A stretch of 64,000 nucleotides of DNA from Artocarpus heterophyllus (GCA_025403435.1 CM046354.1:35181533-35245532); one strand, 5' to 3'; shown: positions 1 to 12,164, counted from the first letter of the stretch. The notes: a model not told the origin generated them from the letters alone. Numbers and translations: made by a program.

Positions 1-265
1 CCCAACTTTATTCCCTCGATTGCGGATCATATATTTTAGACCATCACCTTAAGAGTCGTGTCTACCGCATAATCATCCCATCATATGCCCAACTCTTAAG
101 GTTTAGACTGACAGTCTCAGACTACTGTTTGCTTATCATACATTCAACAAATATGAACGTAAAGAGGACAATATTTGGTATATATAAATGAATAAATTCT
201 TTATTGATAAAAATGTCTCCAAAAACGTATTACATTTTTACTCCTTAGAGCATACATGTCTAACA
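1..265 (-). repeat. C0: partial copia LTR running off the left edge
   Basis: This is the first 265 bp, in element orientation, of a family-A copia LTR. On the plus strand it ends in CATGTCTAACA at 265, which is the reverse complement of the LTR start TGTTAGACATG. It is nearly the same as 1084-1348. At 266 the sequence switches abruptly to an internal part of another LTR of the same family. The simplest reading is that C0 is a separate minus-strand element inserted into the 3' LTR of C1, with TTATT (266-270) as the likely target duplication. The other copy would lie outside the window. Confidence 0.8.
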
Positions 266-1348
266 TTATTGGAAAAGCACGCCGTGTAGTTACAGGATTT
301 TGTGAGCTAGCAAAGGGGACCAAAATGGACCTATAAAGTTCAAGCTCATGATAATTATGAAACCCAATATCCTAGATAGACATTTCACAATTATCAATTC
401 CAACGCTACTCCACTAAAAGCTTGGAGCTGCACTCTCGAACTTTATAGAATTATGAAGTTCGTGTAGCTAAGTCTCCATGACATATCATAGTGTATCGTA
501 TCCCCATATGATCATCCATAATCGGCTTAAGGACAAGTTCTGTCTTACCTTCCCGATTAATTTTATCTTACGTTCCATTGTCTCACCATTAGAAAACTTA
601 CCATCCAAAGATAGTATACCATTCGGTTACACCTATGTATCCAAATGGTTGAGCGTTCCAGTTTTCCAATTACCGGACAACGCATATAAGAGGATATCTT
701 TACTCCTAAAGAGGAGAATGGATTCCATATCTATGAATAACAAGTCTACGCTATCAAGAGTTATGGCTCCAACGTACCGGCATGCATACCACTATAGAGA
801 TGTGGGAGTCACCCATTGGTAGATCAAAAGACACAAGTCGAGACAACGGGCCCACTATTCATCTCAGGATTAAGATACAATACAAATGACTATCTAAAGT
901 GAATCGATTTGCCAAGACAGAATTATTAATCCAAACCAATTCACTTTATGTCCCGATCCAACACATCGTCACCTATGACAACGTGTCAATGTTTCTATTC
1001 AAGGAGTCCAACTCCGATGGCCAAGACAAACTATCTCCCAAAAGGGATATAGACAACACAACAATCTTTACATGAATAAAGCGCCCAACTTTATTCCCTC
1101 AATTCCGGATCATATGTTTTAGACCGTCACCTTAAGAATTGTGTCTTTCGCATAATCATCCCATCATATGCCCAATTCTTAAGGTTTAGATTGACAGTCT
1201 CAGACTACTGTTTGCTTATCATACATTCAACAAATATGAACATAAAGAGGACAAGATTTGGTATATATAAATGAATAAATTCTTTATTGATAAAAATGTC
1301 TCCAAAAACGTATTACATTTTTACTCCTTAGAGCATACATGTCTAACA
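266..1348 (-). repeat. C1 3' LTR, proximal 1.08 kb
   Basis: It starts, in element orientation, with TGTTAGACATG at 1348, immediately after the polypurine tract. It matches the first 1.08 kb of the 5' LTR at 6979-8998. The remaining part, which would carry the CGGCCTGCCGA array, TATA box and R-U5, is absent here and is presumably displaced leftward by C0. The open frame at 478-822 is antisense U3 sequence and is not a gene. Confidence 0.85.
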
Positions 1349-1362
1349 ATCTCCCACTTGCA
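1349..1362 (-). other. C1 polypurine tract
   Basis: On the minus strand this reads TGCAAGTGGGAGAT and directly precedes the 3' LTR start TGTTAGAC. It begins right after the pol stop codon (CTA at 1363-1365). This is the expected primer site for plus-strand DNA synthesis. The same sequence, with small changes, precedes the 3' LTRs of C2 and C4. Confidence 0.8.
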
Positions 1363-2610
1363 CTAAGTGAGTAAATACAGCAAATTTCGCATCCCCATAG
1401 CTTCCACATGCCTCTCGAAGACTCTCCCAGTAAGTGTCTTCGTAAATGGATCAGCTAAATTGTCCTCTGACGCGATCTTACACACCGTGACATGCCCGCC
1501 CTCAACGAAGTCCTTTATCACATGATACTTCCGATCAATATGCTTACTCTTCTTGTGAAATCTTGGTTCCTTAGCATTAGCTACCGCCGCACTGTTATCA
1601 CAGTACAGTGATACCGCTTTATCCATGCCAGGAACTACCTCAAGATCCCCAAGGAACTTGCGGAGCCACACTGCTTCTTTCGAAGCATCACTAGCTGCCA
1701 CATACTCGGCCTCCATCGTTGAATCCGAAGTGCAATCTTGCTTTGCACTTCTCCAACTGATGGCACTGCCACCCAGAGTAAACACAAACCCCGAAGTCGA
1801 TTTCCTAGAATCCAGACAGGATTGAAAATCTGAATCAGTGTATCCTAGAGGAGTCAAGTCCTCACCCGAATACACAAGCATATACCCTCGAGTCCTTCTC
1901 AGGTACTTGAAAATATGCTTTACCGCAACCCAATGGTTCGGTCCTGGATCCGCCTGAAATCGACTTACAATCCCGACCGCATAGCTAATATCCGGTCGAG
2001 TGCAAAGCATGGCATACATGAGACTACCCACTGCCGAAGCATAAGGCACCTTCTTCATGTATTCTCTTTCTTCATAAGACTTTGGAGAGTCTTTCTTAGA
2101 AAGAGTAATTCCAGACCTAGATGGTTGCCCACCTTTCTTAGGATCCTGCATTGCAAACCTCCTGAGAATTTTATCTATGTAGCCGGCCTGTGACAAAGCT
2201 ATCATTTTGTTCTTCCTATCCCGAATGATCTGGATACAGAGAACAAAATTAGCCTCACCTAAGTCCTTCATGTCAAACTGCTTGGTCAACCATAATTTGA
2301 CCGATGACAACGCCCCAACGTCATTGCCAATTAGCAGAATGTCATCTACATAGAGTAGTAGAAAAAACACCTTCCCATCCTTTATGTGTTTGTAAACACA
2401 TGGTACATCCATATTTTGTGAGAACCCATAAGTCTTGATCACTTGATCAAATCTTATGTTCCAAGAACGGGATGCCTGCTTAAGTCCATAAATTGACTTT
2501 AGCAGCTTACAAACCTTACCCTCTTGACCCGTGACCTTGAACCCGTCTAGTTGTTCCATATAAATGGACTCATCAAGATAGCCATTCAGAAAAGCCGTCT
2601 TGACATCCAT
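1363..2610 (-). pseudogene. pol: C1 reverse transcriptase (C-terminal part) and RNase H
   Basis: A 415-codon open segment. It begins at the conserved copia RT stretch MDVKTAFLNG, carries the catalytic YVDD box at about residues 87-90 (2341-2352), and ends with a copia RNase H domain that includes CDNSAA and the ADPFTK tail. The terminal TAG at 1363 is the natural stop, because it falls just before the polypurine tract. The N-terminal part of RT lies in another frame at 2640-2834: a T is missing near 2645-2655 relative to C2, giving a frameshift. The catalytic domains look well preserved, but no intact polyprotein can be made. Confidence 0.9.
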
Positions 2611-2639
2611 CTGCCAAATCTCGTAATCGTAAGCGGCAG

Positions 2640-3034
2640 CTATGGCAAGAGAATCCGGATGGACTTAAGCATGGCTACAGGCGAAAAGGTTTCCTCATAA
2701 TCGATTCCTTCCTTTTGCGTATAACCCTTAGCTACAAGTCTAGCCTTAAAGGTTTCGACCTTTCCATCCACTCCTCTTTTCCTCTTGTAGATCCACTTAC
2801 ACCCTATGGGTTTTACCCCTTCGGGAAGATCCACAAGCTCCCAACCCGATTAGTCTCCATAGACTTCATCTCTGTGTTCATGGCCTCTGTCCAGAGTCTT
2901 GACTCAAGATTCTCCATAGCTTCTGCGTAAGTATAAGGATCCTTGTCATGTTCATCCGATTCAGCCAAAAAGACCTCCCCATTGAACATATACCTTTCAG
3001 GTTGACGCCTGATCCTCCCACTACGCTGAAGCCC
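2640..3034 (-). pseudogene. pol: C1 integrase-RT linker and RT N-terminus, broken
   Basis: 2640-2834 encodes the RT start ([16 protein letters not shown]..., then [12 protein letters not shown]), the standard beginning of copia RT. 2835-3034 encodes the linker found intact in C2 ([17 protein letters not shown]). Compared with C2, one T is missing near 2848 (GTTTGGG became GTTGGG), shifting frame. The upstream segment ends at a TAG where C2 has CAG. This stretch therefore has at least one nonsense change and lies between two frameshifts. Confidence 0.8.
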
Positions 3035-5314
3035 CTAAGACTGTTGTTCAAGTTTGTTTGGTTTTTCTACACCGATCGGAAAGGTTTCGTTCGGAACCTC
3101 CTGAGTGAGCATATCACCCCTTAACTCCTCAAGCACCACTTTGCTTCGAGGCTTAAAGTCGTCCATGTAACTCTCCTCAAGAAAAGTTGCATTAGTAGAA
3201 ACCACGGCTTTATTTTCCTTTGGGTTATAAAAATAACCCCCTTTAGTCCCTTTTGGATATCTTACAAACACGCAAACTTTCGAACGTGCTTCCAACTTAT
3301 TCGGATCCTTAAACAGGACATGAGCTGGACTTCCCCATATGCGAATATGGTTTAAGGATGTCTTCCGTCTTGTCCACAACTCGTGAGGAGTTTTAGGGAC
3401 CGATTTTGAAGGCACATTGTTCAAAAGATAACATGCGGTTTGTAGTGCATATCCCCAAAAGGATAAAGGCAATGATGAATAACTCATCATGGAGCGAATC
3501 ATGTCCAACAAAGTCCTATTCCTTCTCTCTGCTACGCCATTCTGCTGCGGAGTGCCCGGCGCAGTCAAATGGGATAAAATCCCATTCTCTAACAAGTGTC
3601 CCAAGAACTCATCAGAAAGGTATTCCCCGCCTCGATCAGATCGAAGTGCCTTTATGGGTCTACCTAATTGCTTTTCCACTTCAGCCCAAAACTCCCTGAA
3701 CTTATCATAAGTTTCGCTTTTGTGGTACATTAGGTACACATACCCATATCTTGAGGAATCGTCAATAAAAGTGACAAAGTACTCATACCCTCCTCGTGCC
3801 CAGATGTTCATCGGTCCGCAAACATCACTATGCACAAGTTCTAGAACCACTTCGCCCCTATTGCCCTTAGACCCGTATGGTCTTTTGGTCATTTTACCCT
3901 CCAAACAAGATTCACACTGAGGTATAGATTCCACCTTTAAATGACTTAAAGGTCCATCCCTTACCAACCTTTGAATACTATTCAGGTTAATATGGCCAAG
4001 GCGCAAATGCCAAAGATAAGTCTTATTAGAGTGAGAAGTTTTAGGTCTTTTTGAGTTATTATCATTTATCTCAGCATTAAGCAATAAGTCCATTTTAGGT
4101 TTGATAAAATATAGATTATTTTGCATCCATCCAGAATAGATAAAAGATTTGTTTTTACGAATCACCACTTTTTCATTAAAAGATACCACGTAGGAGTCTT
4201 TAAATAAAGAAGATACAAAAATTAAATTCCTTTCAAATTTAGTAATATAAAAATAGTCTCGCAAAATTAAACTCCTATAATTATCAAAATAAAGATGGAC
4301 ATCTCCCACTGCTTCTGCTGAGACCAATGATACATCGCCCATCCGAAGCGTTAAGTCTTCACGAAGTAGACTTCTCGTTTCTTTGAATCCCTGCAGAGAA
4401 ACACAAACATGATTAGTTGCACCGGAATCTATGACCCAGATGTCACTGGATTCCTCAACCAAACAATTTTCTAAATATAGAAGATCGCACCTACCTCCCT
4501 TGGAAAGGAAGTCCTTGCAATGCTTCTTTATATGCCTGACCTTACCACAGAAGAAGCACTTAAGCTTCTTCGGGCTCTTCTTCTTCTTCTTCTTGCTCTT
4601 GGTAGCAACAGGAATAGAAGACTTCCCACTCTTGGCCCGTTGCTTCTTTCCACTCCCAGAGTTAGGATTGGAACCAGAAGCAGCTACCATATTGGCCTCA
4701 CCACCAGCAAGAGACTCCCTGATTAGTAGTTCAACCTCCTGTAACTGTTTCATCAGTTTTGTTAAGGTCATATCCCATCTATTGCTTAAATTAAATGTGG
4801 CTCTAAACGAAATAAATTCCTTAGATAGAGTCTCAAAGACCATAGTCATCTGAGTTTCAACATCGATGTCGGCTCCATTGGTTTGAGCCTCAGCGAGGTA
4901 ACCCATGACCAACATCATATGCTCCTTTACAGATGTCCCCGGTCTCTGTCTACAGTTTAAGAGTTTTCGAAGCGCCCCTTGCCGCTTTGTTATGGCCTGG
5001 CCTCCAAACATGTCCTCAAGATTATCCAAGATCTGCTTCGCAGTCTCATAATCCTGATGTTGAGCCTGCAGCACGTTGTTCATGCTAGCCATAACATAGC
5101 AGCGGGCCTGATCATTAGCATCTTTCCAGCGATCGTACGCTTGGAATTGCTCATTACTTGAGTCTCCCGTAGGCTCGGGAGGACAAGGAGTTGTCAGAAC
5201 ATATTTCAGTTTCTCAAAGGAAAGGACGATGTCTAGGTTCCGTTTCCAATCATTATAGTTCTCACCAGTTAATTGGTTTTTGTCAAGTATCGATGATAAA
5301 GCGTTTTTAGACAT
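3035..5314 (-). pseudogene. gag-pol: C1 Gag, protease and integrase portion of Gag-Pol
   Basis: The longest open segment in the window. The frame opens at 5386, but I place the start at 5314 (MSKNALSS), which aligns with the gag starts of C2, C4 and C5. Counting from there: Gag with a CCHC zinc knuckle (C-x2-C-x4-H-x4-C) at about 253-266, after a lysine-rich stretch; aspartic protease DSGATNH at about 296; a GAG-pre-integrase HHCC zinc region near 430-485; integrase catalytic D at about 497 and 560 and E at about 596, a 35-residue D-E spacing typical of DD35E integrases. The frame stops at 3035 through a CAG-to-TAG change. All named catalytic residues are present. Confidence 0.9.
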
Positions 5315-6965
5315 TTTCAATCTACAATAAAGAATCATATACCAAACATAAGCAAACATATATAATAATTTAGTAAGATAACACAATCATGTAAAATAAT
5401 ACAAATGCGTTTATGTGTCAAAACCTTGAAAATATCACAACCTTACAACGATAATTCCCAACTCAGAATTCAACAAGCTCCTAGGGGAGTCATGCCAAAT
5501 TCAATCAGGAACACGGATCCCCTCCTGATTAATATATGCCATCCAGGACCCGTGTGATCCAGCATATACTAATAATCATTTCTTTGGCCATTAATTTTAT
5601 TAACAGAGCTCCTAGGGGAGGTTAATAATAAAATCAACGTGAGTGTATAACCACCGTTTCAATATTTTATCCATGATTTATAATCACCACCTAGGGGTGT
5701 GCAACCATATATCGTACTAAAATACCTTATCCTTTCAGAGATCCAATCTGGTACATGATAGAAATCCCTTCCTAGGGGTCGGGACCACCATGTTCTTCCT
5801 ATGGACCAACGATGGAGGCCTTAGGTCATCTCTTCGAAAACCTTCTCCCACTCAATCTTTTGAAGTCAAGGTTTTATTTTAAAATTATGCATGAACAATT
5901 TTAATATGAGCGGCACTCCCTATTCTATATGACATGTTATCAATATAGATGGTAAATTATATTATAATGCAGACAAGCAAAGCAATCAAGCAAAGCTACA
6001 AGCAAAATAATAATAACCGTAATATTATGGTTCCACCCTAGAGAATAAAAAAACTAAGATTACAAGAGAATAATCGAGATATTTATCGATTCTTCATCCT
6101 TAATCCTCAAGTTGTATCCTTCTTCATGTAATATCCATCTTCAAGTCTTCAATCCCGTATGAATTGAATACTTCATATTTCCGGTCATATCCAAATTTAA
6201 TGTTTCTCAGAATCGTCCCAAAAATAAAATTAAAACTGCACCGAAAAAATTGCATCTTTTCTGGACACTCGGCAGCTCTCGGTCGGCAGGCCGATCACCC
6301 AGATCGGCTTGCCGATTATGTAAGTTCGGCCTACAGAACATGAAGGTTCGGCCTGCCGGCAGAGCATCAAAAATTTCTGCCCCACTGTCGGCCTGCCGGA
6401 CCACACGTCTAGCCTGCCGATCTGTGACCTTCGGCCTGCCGAACTGTGACATCCGGCATGCCGACCGAGCAGAAAACCCTTAATCCAGAAAATAAAATTT
6501 TAATGCAATTCATCAATTTTATTTTCAACAATTCAAAAACATAAAATTAGAGACTCAGGAAATACCTGGAGGCGCCATCATCAATCTTCTAGATCCGACT
6601 TCTCGATCCGTCTTCTCCGGATAATTATTTACTTACAAAATTCTTACAAATTAAAAATTAAATAACAATTCCTAGACGAAGATGATAGTCCGCCATCTAA
6701 TTACATGAAAAACCTAGATACACATTCTAACCTCTAAGGAACCATAACCGGTATTAATTAATTAATAAATAATTAAACAATAATTTAATCAACCATAATT
6801 AATTAATAAACATTCACCACATAATCCATGACAACATATATATTATATAGAAACCTAGAGTGCCATCTCTCTATAAAATTCAATTCAAGCATAGGAGAGA
6901 TTAAGATCACAAAATTTATGCATATAACATGATCACAAACTTGCAAATTTATGTAAAAACCTCAA
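5315..6965 (-). other. C1 leader (5' UTR) with hairpin cluster and 21-bp array
   Basis: A non-coding leader of about 1.65 kb between the primer-binding site and gag. It contains four CCTAGG palindromes (5480-5485, 5611-5616, 5690-5695, 5771-5776), each between inverted-repeat arms. At 6268-6468 it has an array of TCGGCCTGCCGA-like units with 21-22 bp spacing. The rest is AT-rich and I see no gene in it. The same layout recurs in C2, C3, C4 and C5. Confidence 0.75.
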
Positions 6966-6977
6966 CTCTGATACCAA
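6966..6977 (-). other. C1 primer-binding site (initiator tRNA-Met)
   Basis: On the minus strand this reads TTGGTATCAGAG, complementary to the 3' end of plant initiator tRNA-Met. It lies one base past the 5' LTR end (...TTTCCAACA). Confidence 0.85.
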
Positions 6978-7380
6978 TTGTTGGAAACAAAGTACGCAGC
7001 GGAATTTTTTAAAAATTTCGATCAGAGTAATTTCCAAAACACAAGTTTGACATGCTATATGTATAAATTAGACAGATCTTACTATCCTCAGTGTGCCGAA
7101 GAACCTCCGCAATCCGTGTAGAGAAGTAACGTTCCAGAAGAGCCTCAACCAACTGGTCTTCTTTGCTATTCTCTATCCACAACCGGAGTGAGTGTGGGCT
7201 CACACGTACAGCTCTTCCACCGGTGACTCTCCTTCCAACCAACAGAGAGAACCCAAAGCTAGTGTTCGTGATTTGTGAACAAAAGCTCTCAGGGAGTTTT
7301 CAGATGCTCACTAGAAGAGTATCACTCTTAATCTCTCAAATTGATCTCTATTGATCTGAGTAAATCATGAGACTCACTCC

Positions 7381-7390
7381 CTTTATATAG
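7381..7390 (-). promoter_or_regulatory. C1 TATA box in the 5' LTR
   Basis: On the minus strand CCAATAGCTATATAAAGG combines a CCAAT-like element with a TATA box just downstream. The same position in C2 and C6 carries CATAAATA or CTATAAAAAG. Transcription would start some 25-35 bp further on, dividing U3 from R. Confidence 0.6.
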
Positions 7391-7506
7391 CTATTGGTCC
7401 TGGGGTCAGTCCATATCAGATTAGGTCTAAAAAACTCGAAACAGAATCAAGTTCGGATCAATATCTGATAAGATCCGCATGAAAACGCGTAATCTTATCT
7501 CCGCTG

Positions 7507-7562
7507 ATCGGCAGGCCGAACACTCTGATCGGCAGGCCGAACACGTCATCCGGCAGGCCGAT
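7507..7562 (-). repeat. 21-bp array in C1 U3
   Basis: Three copies of TCGGCAGGCCGA (reverse complement TCGGCCTGCCGA) start at 7508, 7529 and 7550, so the spacing is exactly 21 bp. They lie about 120 bp upstream of the TATA box in element orientation. One spacer contains ACACGTCAT, the reverse complement of ATGACGTGT. Confidence 0.85.
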
Positions 7563-9405
7563 CTCCCGAGAAAAAATCTCCGCGAATCTTTTATTTTCCA
7601 CCCGAGATTCTAAGGGATAAAGTCTCAGTTTTGATTCTAATAACCCAATAGAGAAGTTATCTGATCAAAACAAGCTTTATCAAGATAATCTCTAAGAAAA
7701 TAAATCAATTCACAATAATTCTGCAAGTTTATCTTGTTCTAATTTTTCCAAAATTAAAACAACCGATAAACAGACAAGAATTATCTGATCGCAATAATTC
7801 AACAAGTTTATCTTGACCTAATTTCTTGCAAAATTAATTCAACCGATAAACAGACATAAATTATTTGATTCTTACAAATTTTAAACCAATCTGATAAATC
7901 CGACATAAGTCACCAATTATTGGAAAAGCACGCCGTGTAGTTACAGGATTTTGTGAGCTAGCAAAGGGGACCAAAATGGACCTATAAGTTCAAGCTCATG
8001 ATAATTATGAAACCCAATATCCTAGATATACATTTCACAATTATCAACTCCAACGCTACTCCACTAAAAGCTTGGAGCTGCACTCTCAAACTTTATAGAA
8101 TTACGAAGCTCTTGTAGCTAAGTTTCCATGACATATCATAGTGTGTCGTATCCCCATATGATCATCCATAATCGGCTTAAGGACAAGTTCTGTCTTACCT
8201 TCCCGATTAATTTTATCTTACGTTCCATTGTCTCACCATTAGAAACTTACCATCCAAAAATAGTATGCCATTCGGTTACACCTATGTATCCAAATGGTTG
8301 AGCGCTCTAGTTTTCCAATTACAGGACAACGCATATAAGAGGATATCATTACTCCTAAAGAGGAGCTATGGATTCCATATCTATGAATAACAAGTCTACG
8401 CTATCAAGAGTCATGCCTCCAACGTACTGAAATGCATACCACTATAGAGATGTGGGAGTCACCCATTGGTAGATCAAAAGACACAAGTCGAGACAACGGG
8501 CCCACTATTCATCTCAGGATTAAGATACAATACAAATGACTGTCTAAAGTGAATCGATTTGCCAAGACAGAATTATTAATCCAAACCAATTCACTTTATG
8601 TCCCGATCCAATACATCGTCACCTATGACAACGTGCCAATGTTTCTATTCAAGGAGTCCAACTCCGATGGCCAAGACAAACCATCTCCCAAAAGGGATAT
8701 AGACAACATAACAATCTTTACATGAATAAAGCGCCCAACTTTATTCCCTCGATTGCGGATCATATGTTTTAGACCATCACCTTAAGAATCGTGTCTTCCG
8801 CATAATCTTCCCATCATATGCCCAATTCTTAAGGTTTAGATTGACAGTCTCAGACTACTGTTTGCTAATCATACATTCAACAAATATGAACATAAAGAGG
8901 ACAAGATTTGGTATATATAAATGAATAAATTCTTTATTGATAAAAATGTCTCCAAAAACATATTACATTTTTACTCCTTAGGGCATACATGTCTAACAGA
9001 TCTCGCCACTGATTTTGCTTCACCATCTAGGTAAGGGCTGGGGTCGCCTCCATGTGGTACACCGAAACTCGATCATAGCCTTCATAATACTGTAGCCTGT
9101 ACTCACTCACCATTGCATCTCTTTTCTAATCTTCAAGAGCCAAACAAGCGAGAATCCCTGAAGATTTCTTGCCAAGTGCATCCGCGACTACGTTTGCTTT
9201 CCGGGATCGTACTACAGCACGAAATCGTAATCTTCCATGTATTCCATCCATCTTCGCTACCTCAAGTTTAAATACCTTTAAGTAAACAGATACTTTAAAC
9301 TCTTATGATTAGAGAAAACCTAAAATGTCACCCCGTACAGATAGCATCTCTAGATTTTGACGCATGAATCATTGCCGCGAGCTCCAAGTCGTAAGTAGGG
9401 TAGTT

Positions 9406-9951
9406 TCACTCATGAGGTCGTAGCTGTCTCGATCCATACGCCACCACACGTCCATGTTGCATCAACATGCATCCAAGTCTGCATCCTGAAGCATCTATGT
9501 ATACCTTGTACGGTTCATCGTTGTTGGGGATGACCAACACTGGGGCTAAAGTCAACTGATTCTTCAATTCCTGAGAAGTAAACTCACATTCTTCATCCCA
9601 CTCAAATCTGACATTCTTCCTAATCAATCTTGTCAGTGGCGTTGCTATCTTTGAGAAATCCTTTACAAATTTCCTGTAATACCTTGCAAGTCCTAACAAA
9701 CTATGAATTTCGGCCACATTCCTTGGTCGTTCCTACTCCACTATGGCTTCCACCTTAGACGGATCCACTGAGATACCATGCTTGGAGATGACATGCCCTA
9801 GAAACATGACTTCTGTTAACCAAAACTCACACTTCTCTTTCTTAGCGTACAGCTGGTGCTCCCGCAGAGTCTGAAGCACAATCCTGAGATACTGCTCATG
9901 CTCTTCCCAAGTCTTAGAATAAACCAAGATATCATCGATGAACATGATCAC
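9406..9951 (-). pseudogene. pol: G1 RT palm/thumb and RNase H start, broken
   Basis: Two open pieces. 9733-9951 carries the RT box [10 protein letters not shown], the gypsy equivalent of YxDD, followed by [17 protein letters not shown]. 9406-9717 continues into the connection and early RNase H region ([13 protein letters not shown], then DASGCRLGCMLMQHG). They are separated by a stop in the same frame. Both align with 50227-50799 of G4. Downstream to 8999 (9001-9400) only degraded RNase H and linker sequence remains, with many stops. Confidence 0.85.
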
Positions 9952-10038
9952 AAACTAATCCAAATAAGGCCTAAATATCTTGTTCATTAGATCCACGTTC
10001 GTCAATCCAAACGGCATCACTAGAAATTCAAAATGTCC

Positions 10039-10359
10039 TTATCGAGTCTTGAAAGCTGTTTTGGGGATTTCCTCTTCCTTAATCCTGAGTTGATGGTATC
10101 CCAACCGCAAATCTATCTTTGAGAAATATCGCGAGCCTCCCAACTGATCAAATAAGTCATCGATCCTAGGCAGAGGATACTTATTCTTCACCGTGACTCG
10201 ATTCAGCTGTCGATAATCAATGCACAACCTGAGAGTTTCGTCATGCTTTTTAGCAAACAAAACCGATGCTCCCCATGATGATGTACTATTCAGGATGTAT
10301 CCCTTATCAACAAGCTCCTGAAGTTGCTTTCTTAATTCCTTCATTTCTGCCGGCGCCAT
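10039..10359 (-). pseudogene. pol: G1 reverse transcriptase fingers/palm
   Basis: A 106-codon open piece with the gypsy RT signature [22 protein letters not shown] and [13 protein letters not shown]. It aligns with the RT half of 50790-51782 in G4. It is bounded by stops, and at its 3' side codons toward the FIDD box are interrupted. This is inactive as a polyprotein. The same region in G4 is open over a longer distance, so G1 is the more decayed copy. Confidence 0.85.
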
Positions 10360-10784
10360 CTAAGGTGCTACAGAAATTGGTGCTGTTCCTGGAAGTAACT
10401 CGATACCAAATTCAATCTCCCGTTACGATGGTAATCCTGGCAACTCGTCGGGGAAGACATCTTCAAATTCATCCACCACTGGTATCGTTGCATTTCTTCT
10501 CAAGGCACTAGGCTCTCCTTCTAGACTCGCAAGAAAGGCATAACAAACCAGATTCTTTTATCCTCTGAGACATGACTTCACGAGACGCTCACTCATTAAC
10601 GGATCACCACCACCCTGGTAAGTGATCGTCGTCCCCTTATCAGACACTAGGGTTACTTTCCTAAGTTGACAATCTACCACTGCATTATACCTAGATAGCT
10701 AGTCCATTCCTAGGATTACATCATACGAACTTATGGGGATTACAATCAAATCACTCTTCAAAATCTCATCCCCAATCTTTATTT

Positions 10785-11108
10785 TCAGGCTTTAAAAATA
10801 CAATTTACACACACCCGCCCTAAGGGTGAAGCTATAACTAGGGGTTCATCAAACTTTTTTACCTCTAATCCCAAGGCATGTACAAAAAATTTTGAAATAA
10901 GAGAATGAGTAGCACCAGTATCAAACAAAACATGAACTAGAGATTGAGAAACTAGAATAGTACCGTCGACAACTACATTGCTGGTTTGGGCATCTGAACT
11001 CCTTATCGCCATGGTATGAACCTGCACTGAAGTCTTCCCTTTTCCTCTACTAGTATTGCTAGGTCCTGGATTAGCCGACCGATACTGTTGCGATAGAGAT
11101 GACTGCAC
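10785..11108 (-). pseudogene. pol: G1 aspartic protease
   Basis: Contains VLFDTGATHSLIS with the retropepsin DTG triad, then VHALGLE. The same domain in G4 has DTGASHS. The upstream part (SLSQQYRSANPGPSN...) is the low-complexity linker from Gag. The frame ends at a stop at 10785, so protease is no longer fused to RT. Confidence 0.85.
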
Positions 11109-11592
11109 GCTAGTTGTACTCAGTGCTCGATATTGTGGGGCATTGCGCTGAAGTTCTATGGTTGATGTCCTTGTGCTAGATATAGAAGTTACTGGGGACA
11201 GAACTGATGGAACTGAAGCTGAGGGAACTGTTGAGTCAGAGGTAGGGTCTGAGGTTGAGGCTGACGACTGGCTCCTTCTCCGGCCTAAAGTCCCAAGCGA
11301 GCACTCCTAATCGGGCAATTCCTCTTTATGTGTTCTAGCTGCTGGCAATAGTGACAGTGAAAGTTGTAGGGGTTGATGCGTCCACTGCTTAATGAACTAC
11401 TGCTACCACTATTCACGTACCCTGTTTGTTCTTTCTCGAAGTTGGTCGACTATTGGTGCTCCTCCTGCCGCTCCTCTATGGCCCTCATGATGTCTTGGCT
11501 CGATCCTCACAATACGGTGTATAGTCATTTTCCATAGATATTGCTGATGACACAAGCTCACAAAAATTCTTGAGTCTCAAGGCAACTACTTG

Positions 11593-12164
11593 TCATCGAA
11601 TAGAAGCTTTGAGCCTTTCTTGAAATTTGATACACCTGTCACGTTTCGAAGCCACTATTGATGGAGCAAACTTGGCCAACTCATTGAACTTTGCCTCATA
11701 TTCCCGAATTGACATATCACCTTGCTGCAATCCATAAAACTCCGCTGCCTTCTGGTCTCTATATCCTTGTGAAAAATATCGATCGTAGAACAGCTCTTCA
11801 AACCTATCCCAACTGATGTTACCATTGTTTTCCAAACGCTTAGCCTACTTCCACCAGGTATTGGCACCACCTTCGAATTTATAAGCTACAAATTCCACTC
11901 GATATTTGCTGGCATGCCAAGGGTATCCAGGTGTTTCACGATCGAGTCGAGCCAATACTCAGCCACTTGCGGGTCCCTATTTCCGTCGAAAGTCGATAAA
12001 GATGCACGTCAAAATTCCTTAATGTACGAATGCCGGCGACTAGCCTTAGAATCATTTGGTCTTGCCCTCGCTGCCATCTATTGAAATGCAACAAACATAG
12101 CTCTCATCATGACCTCATTATTTTCGAACTCAGCATCAGTTGTCGAATGACGTCTTGGTGCCAT
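11593..12164 (-). pseudogene. gag: G1 Gag N-terminal half, broken
   Basis: The start codon is at 12162-12164 (MAPRRHST...), equivalent to the G4 gag start. The frame is interrupted by at least three stops and a frameshift. An open piece at 11593-11835 contains WDRFEELFYDRYF and REYEAKFNELAKFAPS, typical of plant gypsy Gag (retrotransposon gag domain). Between 11109 and 11592 is the zinc-knuckle and glutamine/serine-rich region, too degraded for a clean frame. Confidence 0.8.

Larger units (their letters stand above)
266..8998 (-). mobile_element. C1: family-A Ty1/copia LTR retrotransposon, 3' LTR interrupted
   Basis: In minus-strand order the element has a 5' LTR (6979-8998), primer-binding site, a leader of about 1.65 kb, gag-protease-integrase-RT-RNase H coding (5314 to 1363), polypurine tract and a 3' LTR (from 1348). 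The order integrase before RT is diagnostic of Ty1/copia. The long LTRs and the RT/RNase H sequence suggest the Angela/TAR/Tork part of the superfamily, but that lineage call is tentative. Its 3' LTR is cut at 266 by C0. On the right it abuts gypsy G1 coding at 8999, so C1 inserted into G1. The expected duplication, GATCT at 8999-9003, cannot be checked because the left copy is off-window. Confidence 0.9.
6979..8998 (-). repeat. C1 5' LTR (2,020 bp)
   Basis: On the plus strand it runs from TGTTGGAAAC at 6979 to CATGTCTAACA at 8998, which is TG...CA in either orientation. It contains the three-unit 21-bp array at 7507-7562, a TATA box at 7381-7390 (minus), and an R-U5 region of a few hundred bp. 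It closely matches the LTRs of C2, C4 and C6. The internal sequence at 7911-7930 resembles an LTR end followed by a primer-binding site (see findings). Confidence 0.9.

Noticed and set aside
1625..2193. Plus-strand frames opposite C1 pol
   Set aside because: Shadows of the minus-strand RT/RNase H coding; the same applies to antisense frames over C2, C4 and G4.
6250..6483. Open frames rich in Arg/Cys/Ala/Pro over the 21-bp arrays (also 13412-13842, 20504-20887, 41046-41309, 47260-47677, 54200-54518)
   Set aside because: They are translations of the GC-rich array in several frames on both strands, not genes.
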